Source: JBCCCJ01 sp039029315 (GTDB taxonomy: Bacteria > Bacteroidota > Bacteroidia > J057). Taken from it: DNA of 33,951 nucleotides. Shown piece by piece: positions 1 to 8,735 of the stretch. Position 1 is the stretch's first letter. Each line of letters opens with the position of its first letter. A program made the translations under genes and the position numbers. The stretch spans positions 1-33,951 of the forward strand of contig JBCCGK010000118.1 in assembly GCA_039029315.1 (NCBI GenBank). Reading direction: 5' to 3'. The notes under the pieces were generated by a model. The model did not search any database. It saw only the letters and a program-made list of their open reading frames with translations, and had not been told where the DNA came from.

Positions 1-2067
1 GCCATTTTCCTGCAACTGAAGACAGACATCTTTCTGACCAGGAGTGGGCCACTGAACCTGATAGGGCCCTTGACCCCCACCCGAGAGCACTGTGCCACCA
101 CCAAAGGTCCAGGCATAGCTGGCATTGAAGGGAGATGAGCCAGTATAGGTGATCTGGGCGATATCTCCTTCACATAGACTGGGCTGGGCAAAGAAGCTGG
201 CATCAGGCAAGGGAAAGACATCGACCACCTGGCTGACAGGAGGACTGAGACAGCCATTTTCTTCCACAGTCAGGGTGATGGTTTTGGTGCCGGGAATGTT
301 CCAGGAGACCAAATGCGGACCAGAACCAGAAAGCGCGGGCAAGCCGCCATCCAGATCCCAGTTATAAGTCGCAGTGGCTGAACCACTTCCAGTATAAGTC
401 AGTTGGGCTTGTTCATTGGCACACAGCTGAGGAGTGGCAATAAAGTTCGCCGTTGGAATTGGGTGCACCATGATGGTATGTGTGATCGTATCCGAGGTGC
501 AAATCCCATCTTCCACATACATTCGAACTTCCTGTGGACCAATTGTGCTCCAGGATACTTGATAGGGGCCTTGACCAGAACCCAGGATAGAGCTGGTATT
601 TGGACCGAAATCCCATACGTAGTTTCCACCAGGAATGGGCGTTTCTGTGAAGATAATGGTGGTGATTTCGTTCACACACACGCCAGAGGCAAGAGAAAAG
701 TCGGCCAATGGAAGAGGGATATAATCAACTCTTACACTCGCAGTATCTACACATCCGTTTTGATCGGTTGCTGTAAGGCCATAAGTAACGGTCTGATGAA
801 ATGGGGTACTGAGGATGACGGAGGGGTTGGCTGAATTGATCGGGCCTTGCATGCCGATGGCACCTGACCAGTTATAGGAAACCGTCGGATCTGGAACCCC
901 GCCTATCTGAATCAATTCTTCAGAACAGGCTGCTGTATCCGAGCCTGCATCCACAATGAATGGATCCAAAAGAGTTAAGGTTGCAGTATCATCTCCGATA
1001 CAGGGAATGCCAGATACAGCAATGGTAATGGTTTCTGGACCTTCAACTGCCCCATCAGCGATTAATGTCACAGGGATATTGACGGAATCCTGACCTGCAG
1101 GGATTGTGGCAGAGGTGGGGATGGTATAGTCTACGCCATTTGTCGCAGTTCCCAGCATAGAGATTGTCAAAGGAATTGACATGCTGGTATCCTCATAATT
1201 GTATACCGTGAAATATCCATCCACACATTCTTCGACAACCTGAGAGGAATTGGGGTTATTATTGTTTCGGGCGAGAATTGTTACAGGGTCCTGGCAAGAA
1301 ACTGATTCAACAAATACGCCAGAATCATACGCCTGATCAGATTCATCAGCGATCACCAATTTGATATCATAAGTCTGAAAAGGATCGACTGCTGCCACAG
1401 CTTCCATGACAACGGTATGACTGTTATAGGCAGTTCCGTTAGGCACAGCAATGAAATACTGCGGATTTGTGGCAGCATTGACACTGCCAATATAGACAGC
1501 AGTTGTGGTCATTGGAATCCAGGCAAAATTGGTATTCGTTGCATAATTTCCCCCGCGAATAAAAGCCGCAAAGATATCGTCAATCTGACTGACAAAGTTG
1601 GGATACTCATTGGAAGCAAACACATATCGAATTCGTACAGAATCACAGCCTGGACGAATCTTGAATGTCACGATACAGGCATCATTGGTATTGGCTCCTG
1701 CAGGGAGGAGTGGGAGCAGATCAGGATCTCCTGGCCGCCCCAAACCGTCTCCATTGCCGAATGTTAGGTTGGGAACGCCATAGTTGATCGAACCAGTCGT
1801 CATCAAAAGACCCGAAGAAAAGGAAACACTTGTACCGGGAGCCATGAAGCCGCTCATCTGTGGACCATTGACCGCAACATTGGTGTCGCAGTTGATATTG
1901 ACATCTGACATCCCGACGCCACATGCAGCTATTCCATAGACATATTGGCTATAAGGAGAGCCGGTCTGAACAGATACGACAGGGACCTGGGCACTTAGGT
2001 GCTGGAAACCACCGAGCCATAAAAAGCCTCCCAGAAAAAGAATGGAAATAGGTAGAACTTGTCTCAT
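1..2067 (-). CDS. Choice-of-anchor L / Calx-beta / PKD secreted surface protein (3' end beyond the window)
   Basis: The frame is open from an ATG at 2067 to base 1 with no stop, giving 689 residues of a protein truncated by the left window edge. It starts with a signal peptide (MRQVLPISILFLGGFLW, cleavage likely after LSA-Q). Residues about 30-230 match the choice-of-anchor L pattern: a start-of-fold G-L-L-M-T-T-G motif, then D-P-D-L, then V-F-A-S-N-E-Y followed by D-D-I-F-A-A-F. A Calx-beta-like stretch follows (about residues 275-350, with T-A-T-N-G-V-D-Y and E-G-P-E-T-I), and then several PKD/SprB-like repeats rich in Y-x-W-D-x-G and S-W-S-T-x-G motifs. Proteins of this type in Bacteroidota are large surface proteins, usually ending in a T9SS sorting domain; that end is not visible here. 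The exact ligand is unknown. It lies 95 bp after the SUI1-like gene on the same strand. Confidence 0.85.
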   Translation of the reverse strand, partial: MRQVLPISILFLGGFLWLGGFQHLSAQVPVVSVQTGSPYSQYVYGIAACGVGMSDVNINCDTNVAVNGPQMSGFMAPGTSVSFSSGLLMTTGSINYGVPNLTFGNGDGLGRPGDPDLLPLLPAGANTNDACIVTFKIRPGCDSVRIRYVFASNEYPNFVSQIDDIFAAFIRGGNYATNTNFAWIPMTTTAVYIGSVNAATNPQYFIAVPNGTAYNSHTVVMEAVAAVDPFQTYDIKLVIADESDQAYDSGVFVESVSCQDPVTILARNNNNPNSSQVVEECVDGYFTVYNYEDTSMSIPLTISMLGTATNGVDYTIPTSATIPAGQDSVNIPVTLIADGAVEGPETITIAVSGIPCIGDDTATLTLLDPFIVDAGSDTAACSEELIQIGGVPDPTVSYNWSGAIGMQGPINSANPSVILSTPFHQTVTYGLTATDQNGCVDTASVRVDYIPLPLADFSLASGVCVNEITTIIFTETPIPGGNYVWDFGPNTSSILGSGQGPYQVSWSTIGPQEVRMYVEDGICTSDTITHTIMVHPIPTANFIATPQLCANEQAQLTYTGSGSATATYNWDLDGGLPALSGSGPHLVSWNIPGTKTITLTVEENGCLSPPVSQVVDVFPLPDASFFAQPSLCEGDIAQITYTGSSPFNASYAWTFGGGTVLSGGGQGPYQVQWPTPGQKDVCLQLQENG

Positions 2068-2162
2068 ATCCAATAGGTAGAGTTAATAGTCAAGCGAAAA
2101 AAATGTCGTGTTCATGCTGTATATTTGATGGAAAGAAATTCAATATCCTATCCATCAAGTAG

Positions 2163-2504
2163 CTATCCTCCTGATTGTTTCCATTTGTATCCCATCTTAC
2201 TTAGGGCATTCCCGACTTTTTCTCTGAAATCACCCTGAAGCAAGATTTCTCCATCTTTGACAGAACCACCACATCCACATTTTCCCTTCAATTGTTTGCC
2301 AAGAGATTTTAAATCATCCTCCTGTCCAACAAAATTACTGATCTTGGTGACTACCTTATTGCCTTTCAATCGTTGCAATCGAATGGTCAGTTTTTGTTTG
2401 GAAGGTTCCGGGGTTTCTACTTCTCCTTCTGATTCATAATCGTAATCAAAATCGGGATCTGTAGAATAAACAATTCCCCTTTTCTGCTGATTCTTCCGGC
2501 CCAT
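2163..2504 (-). CDS. SUI1/eIF1-like translation initiation factor
   Basis: A 113-residue protein. I chose the ATG at 2504 (MGRKNQQKRGIVYSTDPDF), which is the usual start in Bacteroidota relatives; an in-frame ATG at 2546 would add 14 residues. The N-terminus is a basic tail followed by an acidic linker. The C-terminal about 75 residues carry the SUI1 fold signature: V-V-T-K-I-S-N-F-V-G, then L-K-x-L-G-K-Q-L-K-G-K-C-G-C-G-G-S-V, then I-L-L-Q-G-D-F-R and a final K-M-G-Y. Members of this family (YciH-like) are thought to bind the small ribosomal subunit, but their bacterial role is poorly defined. It follows the class IV aminotransferase-fold gene by 43 bp on the same strand, so the two may be co-transcribed. 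Confidence 0.88.
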   Translation of the reverse strand: MGRKNQQKRGIVYSTDPDFDYDYESEGEVETPEPSKQKLTIRLQRLKGNKVVTKISNFVGQEDDLKSLGKQLKGKCGCGGSVKDGEILLQGDFREKVGNALSKMGYKWKQSGG

Positions 2505-2547
2505 AATCCAATGATATTTGGGGTAAATGTATGATTTTTCATCCAAA

Positions 2548-3396
2548 TTATTGGAAGAATTCTTGGATATATTGCCTGAGACAATTTCGAAAAAAAGAAG
2601 TCATGGCAAATTGTTGTGGATTAAGGGTAAGATTGTCTATTCGATGAACAGGAACAATTCCTCTGATTGGATGGGTGACAAATATTTCATCTGCTTGATT
2701 CAGGCTTTTTTTCTTGAATCGTTTTTGTTCACAAGAGACCTTGAGTTTTTCTGCTAAAGAAATGATCTGATCTCGTACCACACCCTGTTGAATCCCCATT
2801 GTCAAGGGAGGGGTGAAGAGTTTTTGTTGGTATACATAAAACAGATTTCCAAAGGTTGTACTGCCAACCCACTCTCCATGATACATCAATCCTTCATCAC
2901 AGCCTTGCTCTTTGGCATAAATACTCGCCAGCACATAGGGCAGGCTATTGAGATGAGAATAGGCTGCCAGAGGATTATTTTCTAACTGAATTTCACGATA
3001 AGATGCCAGGGAAATGGTATGTGGGGAGTGAAATAAGTCTTCCTTGAATGAATATCCTTCTATCAAAAAAGATGGCGCATTGCTGATAGGCGCATATCCT
3101 CCCTGTCCTTCTCTATACACCTGGATTTTGAGTTTTCCATGTCCGCTGATGCTGTTGACTTGAAGCGATTTTTGGAGATTCTCATGAATAAGATTGTGAA
3201 ATACTTCTGGATCAAAGTCAAACTTGAGCACCTGCATCCCTTTCATGAGTCGATGAAGGGTTTGATCAAGAAAAAGAATCTTGCCCTGAAAAACGCGTAA
3301 GATTTCAAACAAACCATCTCCAAAAAAAAATGCTCTGTTGAGTAAGGTTGTTTCTGGTGTTCCAGGAGAATAAACCCTGCCATTGATAATCAGCAT
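2548..3396 (-). CDS. Class IV aminotransferase-fold protein, apparently lacking the PLP lysine
   Basis: A 282-residue protein of the fold-type IV PLP family (branched-chain aminotransferase / aminodeoxychorismate lyase). N-terminal motifs fit well: N-R-A-F-F-F-G-D-G-L-F-E and the L-x-x-H-x-x-R-L-like segment LDQTLHRLMKGM. The region that normally reads K-T-L-N (PLP-binding lysine) reads S-H-L-N (YSHLNSLPYVLASIYAKEQG), and the usual V-T-E-G-x-x-x-N-I-F reads V-G-S-T-T-F-G-N-L-F, so both the lysine and the glutamate are missing. This is probably not a normal transaminase. The start at 3396 (MLIINGR) is preferred over the ATG at 3417 because a TACCTTTG -7 box (3415-3422) covers the upstream one. 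It sits between the PAS-like gene and the SUI1-like gene, all on the minus strand. Confidence 0.82.
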   Translation of the reverse strand: MLIINGRVYSPGTPETTLLNRAFFFGDGLFEILRVFQGKILFLDQTLHRLMKGMQVLKFDFDPEVFHNLIHENLQKSLQVNSISGHGKLKIQVYREGQGGYAPISNAPSFLIEGYSFKEDLFHSPHTISLASYREIQLENNPLAAYSHLNSLPYVLASIYAKEQGCDEGLMYHGEWVGSTTFGNLFYVYQQKLFTPPLTMGIQQGVVRDQIISLAEKLKVSCEQKRFKKKSLNQADEIFVTHPIRGIVPVHRIDNLTLNPQQFAMTSFFRNCLRQYIQEFFQ

Positions 3397-3414
3397 AGTG
3401 AAGGAATGTTCCTG

Positions 3415-3422
3415 CAAAGGTA
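3415..3422 (-). promoter_or_regulatory. Bacteroidota-type -7 box (TACCTTTG) for the aminotransferase-fold gene
   Basis: On the minus strand the sequence is TACCTTTG, a full match to TAnnTTTG. It lies 18 nt before the ATG at 3396, so transcription would start about 10 nt before that codon. No clear TTG was seen at the -33 position. The box excludes the longer reading-frame start at 3417. Confidence 0.5.
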
Positions 3423-3450
3423 TGAATTATTCCCTTCTGAGGGAGAACTC

Positions 3451-3981
3451 CTAGCTCTCACTTATGACCAAATGTGTGAAATGTTGATCACAATCCGAAC
3501 ACAAGCTATGGCAGACCTTCCAAATCAAATCAGGATCTTTCGATACTGAAGCCATATCAAGCGGATCAATCCATGTTCCTTCAACCTCCATCCTGTTGCA
3601 TACATCACATCTTGGGACCGAAGCCGAGGCTTCGTATTCAAAAAAAACAGGCTGAGGATAGGCTTGCTCTTTGTCAGTATGAATCCTGAAGTGGATGTGT
3701 AGATTCGGTTGTGCTACAATGACCATTCTGAGATATCGAGCAGATGTAGGGGAATCACATCGAAAAGACAATTCGACTGGAGTTGAGTGAAGGCGCGCTT
3801 TCAAAATCAGCGCATCATGCAAGAGCCTGGTTCGATCGCCGTGAATAACGTCTAATAAATTCTTCCCTATCCACTGTTTGGGATCATAAGTGGGATGTTC
3901 ATTGTCTTGGGCGAAAAGGTGGAAGGATTGATTGGCATCATACAAAACACCATGTTGATCCATCCAATATTCTACATCCAT
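3451..3981 (-). CDS. PAS-like domain protein with C-terminal Cys pairs
   Basis: A 176-residue soluble protein starting at the ATG at 3981 (MDVEYWMDQHGVLYDANQSF); an ATG at 4029 is in frame but would leave a 16-residue non-matching leader. Residues about 5-105 resemble a PAS fold: W-M-D-x-x-G-x-L-Y-D-A-N-x-S-F, then W-I-G-K-N-L-L-D-V-I-H-G-D. The C-terminus has C-D-V-C-N-R-M, then W-I-D-P, and ends with C-H-S-L-C-S-D-C, recalling the C-x-x-C...W...S-H-G-I-C-P-x-C tail of some PAS sensor proteins, which could bind a metal. There is no kinase or DNA-binding output domain. It is divergent from the glycosyltransferase gene (90 bp between starts). Function unknown. Confidence 0.68.
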   Translation of the reverse strand: MDVEYWMDQHGVLYDANQSFHLFAQDNEHPTYDPKQWIGKNLLDVIHGDRTRLLHDALILKARLHSTPVELSFRCDSPTSARYLRMVIVAQPNLHIHFRIHTDKEQAYPQPVFFEYEASASVPRCDVCNRMEVEGTWIDPLDMASVSKDPDLIWKVCHSLCSDCDQHFTHLVISES

Positions 3982-4059
3982 TTTTGGTAGACTAAAGAAA
4001 TGACAGGCAAAGGGAACATTCTCTTTCACAAACTAGTCAAAAAGGCTAAGTTTTTCAAT

Positions 4060-4067
4060 TATCTTTG
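4060..4067 (+). promoter_or_regulatory. -7 box (TATCTTTG) immediately upstream of the glycosyltransferase start
   Basis: TATCTTTG is a full match to TAnnTTTG, and the ATG at 4072 begins only 5 nt after it. If used, the transcript would have almost no leader. A near-identical arrangement (TATATTTGCGGAGATG) precedes the TonB-dependent receptor gene. No convincing -33 TTG was found. Confidence 0.45.
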
Positions 4068-4071
4068 CGAG

Positions 4072-5337
4072 ATGAAAACGATCGTATGTTTTGGTCCGGG
4101 GCCTATGTTCAAGGGTGGCATTGCCAACTACAACACAGCTCTGGCAAAATCTCTGGCAAAGCAGCCAGATACCAAGGTGCATATTGTTTCCTGGACACAA
4201 CAATATCCTGCAATCATTCCTCGGGATTTCATTGACCGAAAAAGCAAGACGGGCTTCCTGGAAGGAACAGACATAGAGGTAAGCTATCTCACCAATTACA
4301 ACAAACCAGGAAGCTGGAAAGCAACCTATCAATTTATTCTGGGGCTCAAACCGGATATGGTCATCTTTCAATGGGCGATCGCTCTCCAGGGACTTCCGAT
4401 GGGGCGAATTGCCCGGCGCTTGAAAAAGCATACAATCGAAATCCTGTTCGATGTCCATGTGTTGGTACAAAAAGAGGCCAGTTCTCTGGATCGCTTTTTT
4501 ACCCGATATGGATTAAGGGTGGCTGATACCTGTATCGTCCACGCCTATACCACTGCCAGAGAATTGCAGGAAATTCTACCAGAACTGACCTATGAAGTAA
4601 ACGAAACTGGCGAAAGGGCTGGGGGAGGTTCCAGAACCATCATCAAACTCTATCATCCGGTCTATAATCTATTTGAACCAGATCCGGCTTTCGATGTCGC
4701 GGGTGCCAAATCTGATCTGGGATTGAAACAGCATGTGTTTCTCTTCTTTGGATTTATTCGAAAATACAAAGGACTTCACAATGTGATCCCGGCCTTTGCA
4801 AAGGTGAGAGCCCAACGAGAGGATGTCTCATTGCTGGTGGTGGGGGAGTCATTTTGGCAAACTCTTGATTCCACCAAATGGTCCACCCGTCTGAAAAATG
4901 CACTTTTTGGTCTGGCAAAAAAACTGTTTCTGCGGAAAAGTGATGATGAAAGACAATACAATCCCTTGGCCTTGATAGAAGAACTTAACCTGCAAGAGGA
5001 TACAGTCGTGGTCAATGAGTTTGTCCCCAATGAAGAAGTGCATCGTTATTTCCAAATCAGCAATGCCATCCTGACTTATTATTTAACAGCTACTCCCTCT
5101 GGCGTTGAATCTCTGGCGTATAACTTCAATATGCCTGTTTTGGCTACCAGAGTTGGTCATTTCCCTGAAACGGTTACACATGGATTCAATGGCTATCTCG
5201 CAGAGCCGGAAAACATAGATTCCATGGCCGACCAAATGCTGACCTTCATTGAACATCCCATCGATCCAGAAAATGTTGGCAAAGCCGCTGAAAAGATGAG
5301 TTGGGAGAATTACGCCAAGGCCATCTTGAACAAGTAG
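4072..5337 (+). CDS. GT4-family glycosyltransferase
   Basis: A 421-residue protein from the ATG at 4072 (MKTIVCFGPGPMFKGGIANY); the longer frame from 4000 would place the TATCTTTG box inside the gene. The N-terminal domain has the glycine-rich GT-B donor-side loop G-P-M-F-K-G-G-I-A-N-Y. The C-terminal Rossmann domain begins near F-L-F-F-G-F-I-R-K-Y-K-G-L and contains V-N-E-F-V-P-N-E-E-V and the E-x7-E-like region P-S-G-V-E-S-L-A-Y-N-F-N-M-P-V-L-A-T. Retaining GT4 enzymes transfer sugars from nucleotide-sugars to glycans, lipids or proteins; the substrate cannot be told from sequence. No other polysaccharide genes are nearby, so it is a lone glycosyltransferase. Confidence 0.88.
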   Translation: MKTIVCFGPGPMFKGGIANYNTALAKSLAKQPDTKVHIVSWTQQYPAIIPRDFIDRKSKTGFLEGTDIEVSYLTNYNKPGSWKATYQFILGLKPDMVIFQWAIALQGLPMGRIARRLKKHTIEILFDVHVLVQKEASSLDRFFTRYGLRVADTCIVHAYTTARELQEILPELTYEVNETGERAGGGSRTIIKLYHPVYNLFEPDPAFDVAGAKSDLGLKQHVFLFFGFIRKYKGLHNVIPAFAKVRAQREDVSLLVVGESFWQTLDSTKWSTRLKNALFGLAKKLFLRKSDDERQYNPLALIEELNLQEDTVVVNEFVPNEEVHRYFQISNAILTYYLTATPSGVESLAYNFNMPVLATRVGHFPETVTHGFNGYLAEPENIDSMADQMLTFIEHPIDPENVGKAAEKMSWENYAKAILNK

Positions 5338-5418
5338 GACACCATTTGCTAGTCTATTCTTTGCCATTCCCAGCTAGAAAAGAATCAAATGCGAGCCAGC
5401 GACCTGGTTTTGCTTGTG

Positions 5419-6087
5419 TTATGTGTCCAGTTTGGTTTGTTCGGAGAGCATCCCGTGGAATAACAGATCATTAATGATATCAGCATGTCGTTCCACCTCT
5501 TCCTCGGCAAATGGATCAACCCCATACTGTGCTTGCATCTGATAGGATCTGGAAAAGAGAGTAGTGATAGAGCCAATGATAAAGCTGGTAAGATTGGCTG
5601 AGGGAATGGTTTTGATCCTCCCTGCGGCCTGTTCTTTTTGTTGAACAGTATTCACATATCCATAGATGGGAGAGAGCAATTCTTCGATTAACCACTTCGA
5701 ACGGTCGGATTTAGAAAACATCTCCTGAACCACAATTTGCTGAAATTCAGGATGTTTTGCAGAGATGAATACAATTTTTTTGTGAAACAACTTCATCTGC
5801 TCGATCCCGTCCAGATCCTTGATCAGACGTGCCAGCTCATCCAGATCATGAATGATCTCGTCCCCCACCAACTGAAGCGCATGTTTCCACAAGGTCTCTT
5901 TGTTTTTGAAATGGTGATACAGGTTTGAATCAGCCACTCCTACATTCTTGGCAAGACCAGATAGACTTACTCCACCAAATCCATCTTTAGCAAAATATTT
6001 CAAGGCAACCCGAAGTATTTGGTTGAGATCAACAGATTGTTTTTCGGTAGGTCGACCTGCTTTTCGTTTGACTTTCTGCGATTCCAT
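5419..6087 (-). CDS. TetR/AcrR-family transcriptional regulator
   Basis: A 222-residue protein from the ATG at 6087 (MESQKVKRKAGRPTEKQ). The N-terminal helix-turn-helix is clear: I-L-R-V-A-L-K-Y-F-A-K-D-G-F-G-G-V-S-L, then L-A-K-N-V-G-V-A-D-S-N-L-Y-H-H-F-K-N-K-E-T-L. The remaining about 150 residues form the helical ligand-binding domain. It is divergent from the fused E1 dehydrogenase gene, 210 bp away, the usual arrangement for a repressor of the neighbouring catabolic operon. By analogy the ligand could be an acyl-CoA or keto acid of that pathway, but this is inference. It is convergent with the glycosyltransferase (81 bp). Confidence 0.88.
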   Translation of the reverse strand: MESQKVKRKAGRPTEKQSVDLNQILRVALKYFAKDGFGGVSLSGLAKNVGVADSNLYHHFKNKETLWKHALQLVGDEIIHDLDELARLIKDLDGIEQMKLFHKKIVFISAKHPEFQQIVVQEMFSKSDRSKWLIEELLSPIYGYVNTVQQKEQAAGRIKTIPSANLTSFIIGSITTLFSRSYQMQAQYGVDPFAEEEVERHADIINDLLFHGMLSEQTKLDT

Positions 6088-6121
6088 ACAAAAAAATATC
6101 CCATGAAAGAATGTTGTACTA

Positions 6122-6140
6122 TGCAATTAATGTAAAAAAT
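6122..6140. promoter_or_regulatory. Possible TetR operator half-sites in the divergent intergenic region
   Basis: A CAATT ... AATTG pair with a 9-nt spacer lies about 35 nt upstream of the TetR start, inside the 210-bp divergent gap. The position fits an operator for self-regulation. The half-sites are short and AT-rich in an AT-rich region, so chance is a real alternative. Confidence 0.2.
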
Positions 6141-6268
6141 TGACAACTTTCTTAATAAGATAGTGATTAAATCTGTACTGTTTTTGATAATTTTGTCTTT
6201 TTTGAGAAGTTGCTTTCTTCGAATTAGAGAATCGTCTCAATTGTTTATTATTTTCTCTTAATTATTGG

Positions 6269-6276
6269 TATCTTTG
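6269..6276 (+). promoter_or_regulatory. -7 box (TATCTTTG) of the E1 dehydrogenase / acyl-CoA dehydrogenase operon
   Basis: A full match to TAnnTTTG lies 21 nt before the ATG at 6298, giving a short leader. A TTG at 6241-6243 is a possible -33 element, although the spacing of 25 nt is long. The box rules out the in-frame TTG at 6265 as the start. Confidence 0.5.
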
Positions 6277-6297
6277 CTGTTCGATATATGCCCTCAT

Positions 6298-8724
6298 ATG
6301 GACTTGAATGTGAAAGCAGCACCATTGTTGATATCAAACTCATCCTATCAGATCCCTGTTTCTTTTTGGAATCCTTCAGACGTTATCCGGGATTTCTCCA
6401 CTTGTTACAAAAGCAGGCTTGCTAGTAACGCTATGAGAAAGGAAGTCTTGAGTGGCAAGGCCAAATTTGGCATTGAGGGAGGAGGAAAGGAACTTCCACA
6501 GGTCGCATTGGCCAGATTTTTCCAAAAAGGGGATTATTTTTCTGGCTATTATCGGGACCAGACCTTTGCGATGGCTTTGGGCTTGGCAACTGTAGAGCAA
6601 CTGTTTGCTTCATTGTACGGGGATACAAAGCAGGACCCCTATTCTGCAGGAAGGCAAATGAATAATCATTTTGCCACCCCATTTGTGGACGAGGAGGGGA
6701 AATGGCTGGATCACACCCAGCAATACAATATTGCATCTGCACTCTCTCCTTTGGCAGGCAATATCACCCATGCTCTCGGTTTGGCGTTGGCCTCCAAAAA
6801 ATTCAGGGAACAGCCGGATATGCATCAGGCAGCTCTCTTTTCACATCAGGGAAATGAGGTAAGTATTTGTACCGTCGGAGATGCAACAACCTCAGAAGGA
6901 GTATTCTTTGAAGCACTGAATGCTGCTTGTGTGATGAAGGTTCCCTTGATCTATGTGATTTATGACGATGGGCACGGCATCTCCGTTCCTACAAAATATC
7001 AGACCACCAAAGAAAGTATTTCTGACATCCTGGAAGGATTCCGGATAGATGATCGTGGGGAAGGGGCATACTTATATACAGCCAAAGGATGGGATTATGA
7101 AGGATTGTGCCGGGTGTTTTCGGAAGGTATACAACAGAGTCGGACTACCCATCGACCGGCTGTATTTCACATACAGGAATGCACCCAACCCAATGGACAC
7201 TCTACTTCAGGCTCTCATGAACGATACAAATCAGCAGAACGCCTGCAATGGGAAAAAGACACAGATGGGATAGACGCATTTCAACGCTGGATTGTGGAGG
7301 AAAAAATTGCCAGTCATGAAGAGTTGGAAGAGCTGAAGGCATCCATTCGTCTTGAAGTCAAGGCAAGTATCAAGCAGGCGTGGAAATTGTATACCCATCC
7401 CGTCAAGCAAGCCGTGTCAGAAGTCAAAAGCTTGTACGTTGAGATTATTCAGCAACAGCAGCTGGAGGAAGAAGTGATCCAGCATATGAAAACCCTCCAA
7501 TCCTTGTTTCATCCCGTTCTGGCAGATGTCATCAAGCATGTAGAAAGTAGTTTGATGATGTTACTTGGACAACAGTCAGAAGGAATCAGGCGATTGGGGC
7601 GTTGGCAAGAGCGAATGCAAGATTCCTTTGACAAAACCTACGGATCGGAATTGTACAGTGATTCGGCACGTTCTGCACTGAAAGTTCAGGAAATTCCTGC
7701 TATCTATGAACCGGACGCGCCCCATGTCAATGGATTTGAAGTTCTGAACAAAAACTTCGACCAACTGTTTGATACCTATGACCACTTGTATGCGTTTGGG
7801 GAGGATGTGGGAAAAATTGGCGGTGTCAACCAGGCCCTGGCAGGTCTTCAGGCAAAATTTGGAGAGAATCGTGTCTTTGATACAGGGATTCGGGAATGGA
7901 CGATTGTTGCACAGGCGATAGGTATGGCAATGCGGGGATTGAGACCCATAGCCGAAATCCAGTACCTTGATTATATCCACTACGCAATTTCTCCCTTGGC
8001 AGACGATTTGGCGAGTCTCAGATACAGAAGCAATGGACAGCAAATCTCACCGACCATCATTCGCACGCGAGGGCATCGATTGGAAGGCATCTGGCATTCG
8101 GGCTCCCATTTGGGGATGTTGATTCATGCACTCAGAGGCATGTATATTCTGGTGCCAAGAAATATGACACAGGCCGCAGGTATGTACAATACCCTGCTTC
8201 AATCGGATGATCCTGCTTTGGTGATAGAATGTCTCAATGGATACAGACAAAAAGAACAACTGCCTGCCAACCTGGGAGAATTCACTGTTCCATTAGGCAT
8301 TCCTGAAGTACTGGAGGAAGGAACCGACTTGACATTGGTTACGTATGGTTCATGTATAAGGATTGCAAAAACTGTCCTGAATTTGCTGAAGAAAAAAGGG
8401 ATATCTGTAGAGCTGATTGATGTGCAGAGTCTGTTGCCGTTTGACAGGAATCATCGAATCGTCGAATCCTTGAAAAAGACGAATCGAATTATCTTTCTGG
8501 ATGAAGATGTTCCCGGTGGTGCAACAGCCTATATGATGCAACAAGTGATTGAACAACAAGGCGGGTATCGATATCTCGATTCTCCCCCTATGACAATCTC
8601 CGCCAAAGCCAGTCGCCCTCCATATGGAACCGATGGAGATTATTATTGTAAGCCACAACCGATGGATGTATTCAAGGTGATCATAGATATGATAGAAGAG
8701 GCAGAACCGAATAACGTATATTAA
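6298..8724 (+). CDS. Fused E1 alpha/beta 2-oxoacid (branched-chain) dehydrogenase, thiamine-dependent
   Basis: An 808-residue protein from the ATG at 6298 (MDLNVKAAPLL). The first half is E1-alpha-like: R-D-Q-T-F-A-M-A-L-G near the cofactor entrance, then the thiamine pyrophosphate motif G-D-A-T-T-S-E-G (bases about 6880-6903) and the H-x-x-G-H-S-like segment ending in T-S-G-S-H-E-R-Y. The second half is E1-beta: L-Y-A-F-G-E-D-V-G (thiamine-binding Glu), then D-T-G-I-R-E-W, R-P-I-A-E-I-Q-Y-L-D-Y and a C-terminal transketolase-like domain (V-T-Y-G-S-C-I-R, E-L-I-D-V-Q-S-L-L-P-F-D). Such fusions are common in Bacteroidota and decarboxylate branched-chain or related 2-oxoacids with E2 and E3 partners, which are not here. 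The acyl-CoA dehydrogenase 11 bp downstream favours the branched-chain pathway. Pyruvate cannot be excluded. Confidence 0.88.
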   Translation: MDLNVKAAPLLISNSSYQIPVSFWNPSDVIRDFSTCYKSRLASNAMRKEVLSGKAKFGIEGGGKELPQVALARFFQKGDYFSGYYRDQTFAMALGLATVEQLFASLYGDTKQDPYSAGRQMNNHFATPFVDEEGKWLDHTQQYNIASALSPLAGNITHALGLALASKKFREQPDMHQAALFSHQGNEVSICTVGDATTSEGVFFEALNAACVMKVPLIYVIYDDGHGISVPTKYQTTKESISDILEGFRIDDRGEGAYLYTAKGWDYEGLCRVFSEGIQQSRTTHRPAVFHIQECTQPNGHSTSGSHERYKSAERLQWEKDTDGIDAFQRWIVEEKIASHEELEELKASIRLEVKASIKQAWKLYTHPVKQAVSEVKSLYVEIIQQQQLEEEVIQHMKTLQSLFHPVLADVIKHVESSLMMLLGQQSEGIRRLGRWQERMQDSFDKTYGSELYSDSARSALKVQEIPAIYEPDAPHVNGFEVLNKNFDQLFDTYDHLYAFGEDVGKIGGVNQALAGLQAKFGENRVFDTGIREWTIVAQAIGMAMRGLRPIAEIQYLDYIHYAISPLADDLASLRYRSNGQQISPTIIRTRGHRLEGIWHSGSHLGMLIHALRGMYILVPRNMTQAAGMYNTLLQSDDPALVIECLNGYRQKEQLPANLGEFTVPLGIPEVLEEGTDLTLVTYGSCIRIAKTVLNLLKKKGISVELIDVQSLLPFDRNHRIVESLKKTNRIIFLDEDVPGGATAYMMQQVIEQQGGYRYLDSPPMTISAKASRPPYGTDGDYYCKPQPMDVFKVIIDMIEEAEPNNVY

Positions 8725-8735
8725 CACTTTCAAAC

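Noticed and set aside
403..834. Plus-strand open frame opposite the choice-of-anchor L protein
   Set aside because: The minus frame is uninterrupted with clear domains; this one is a shadow.
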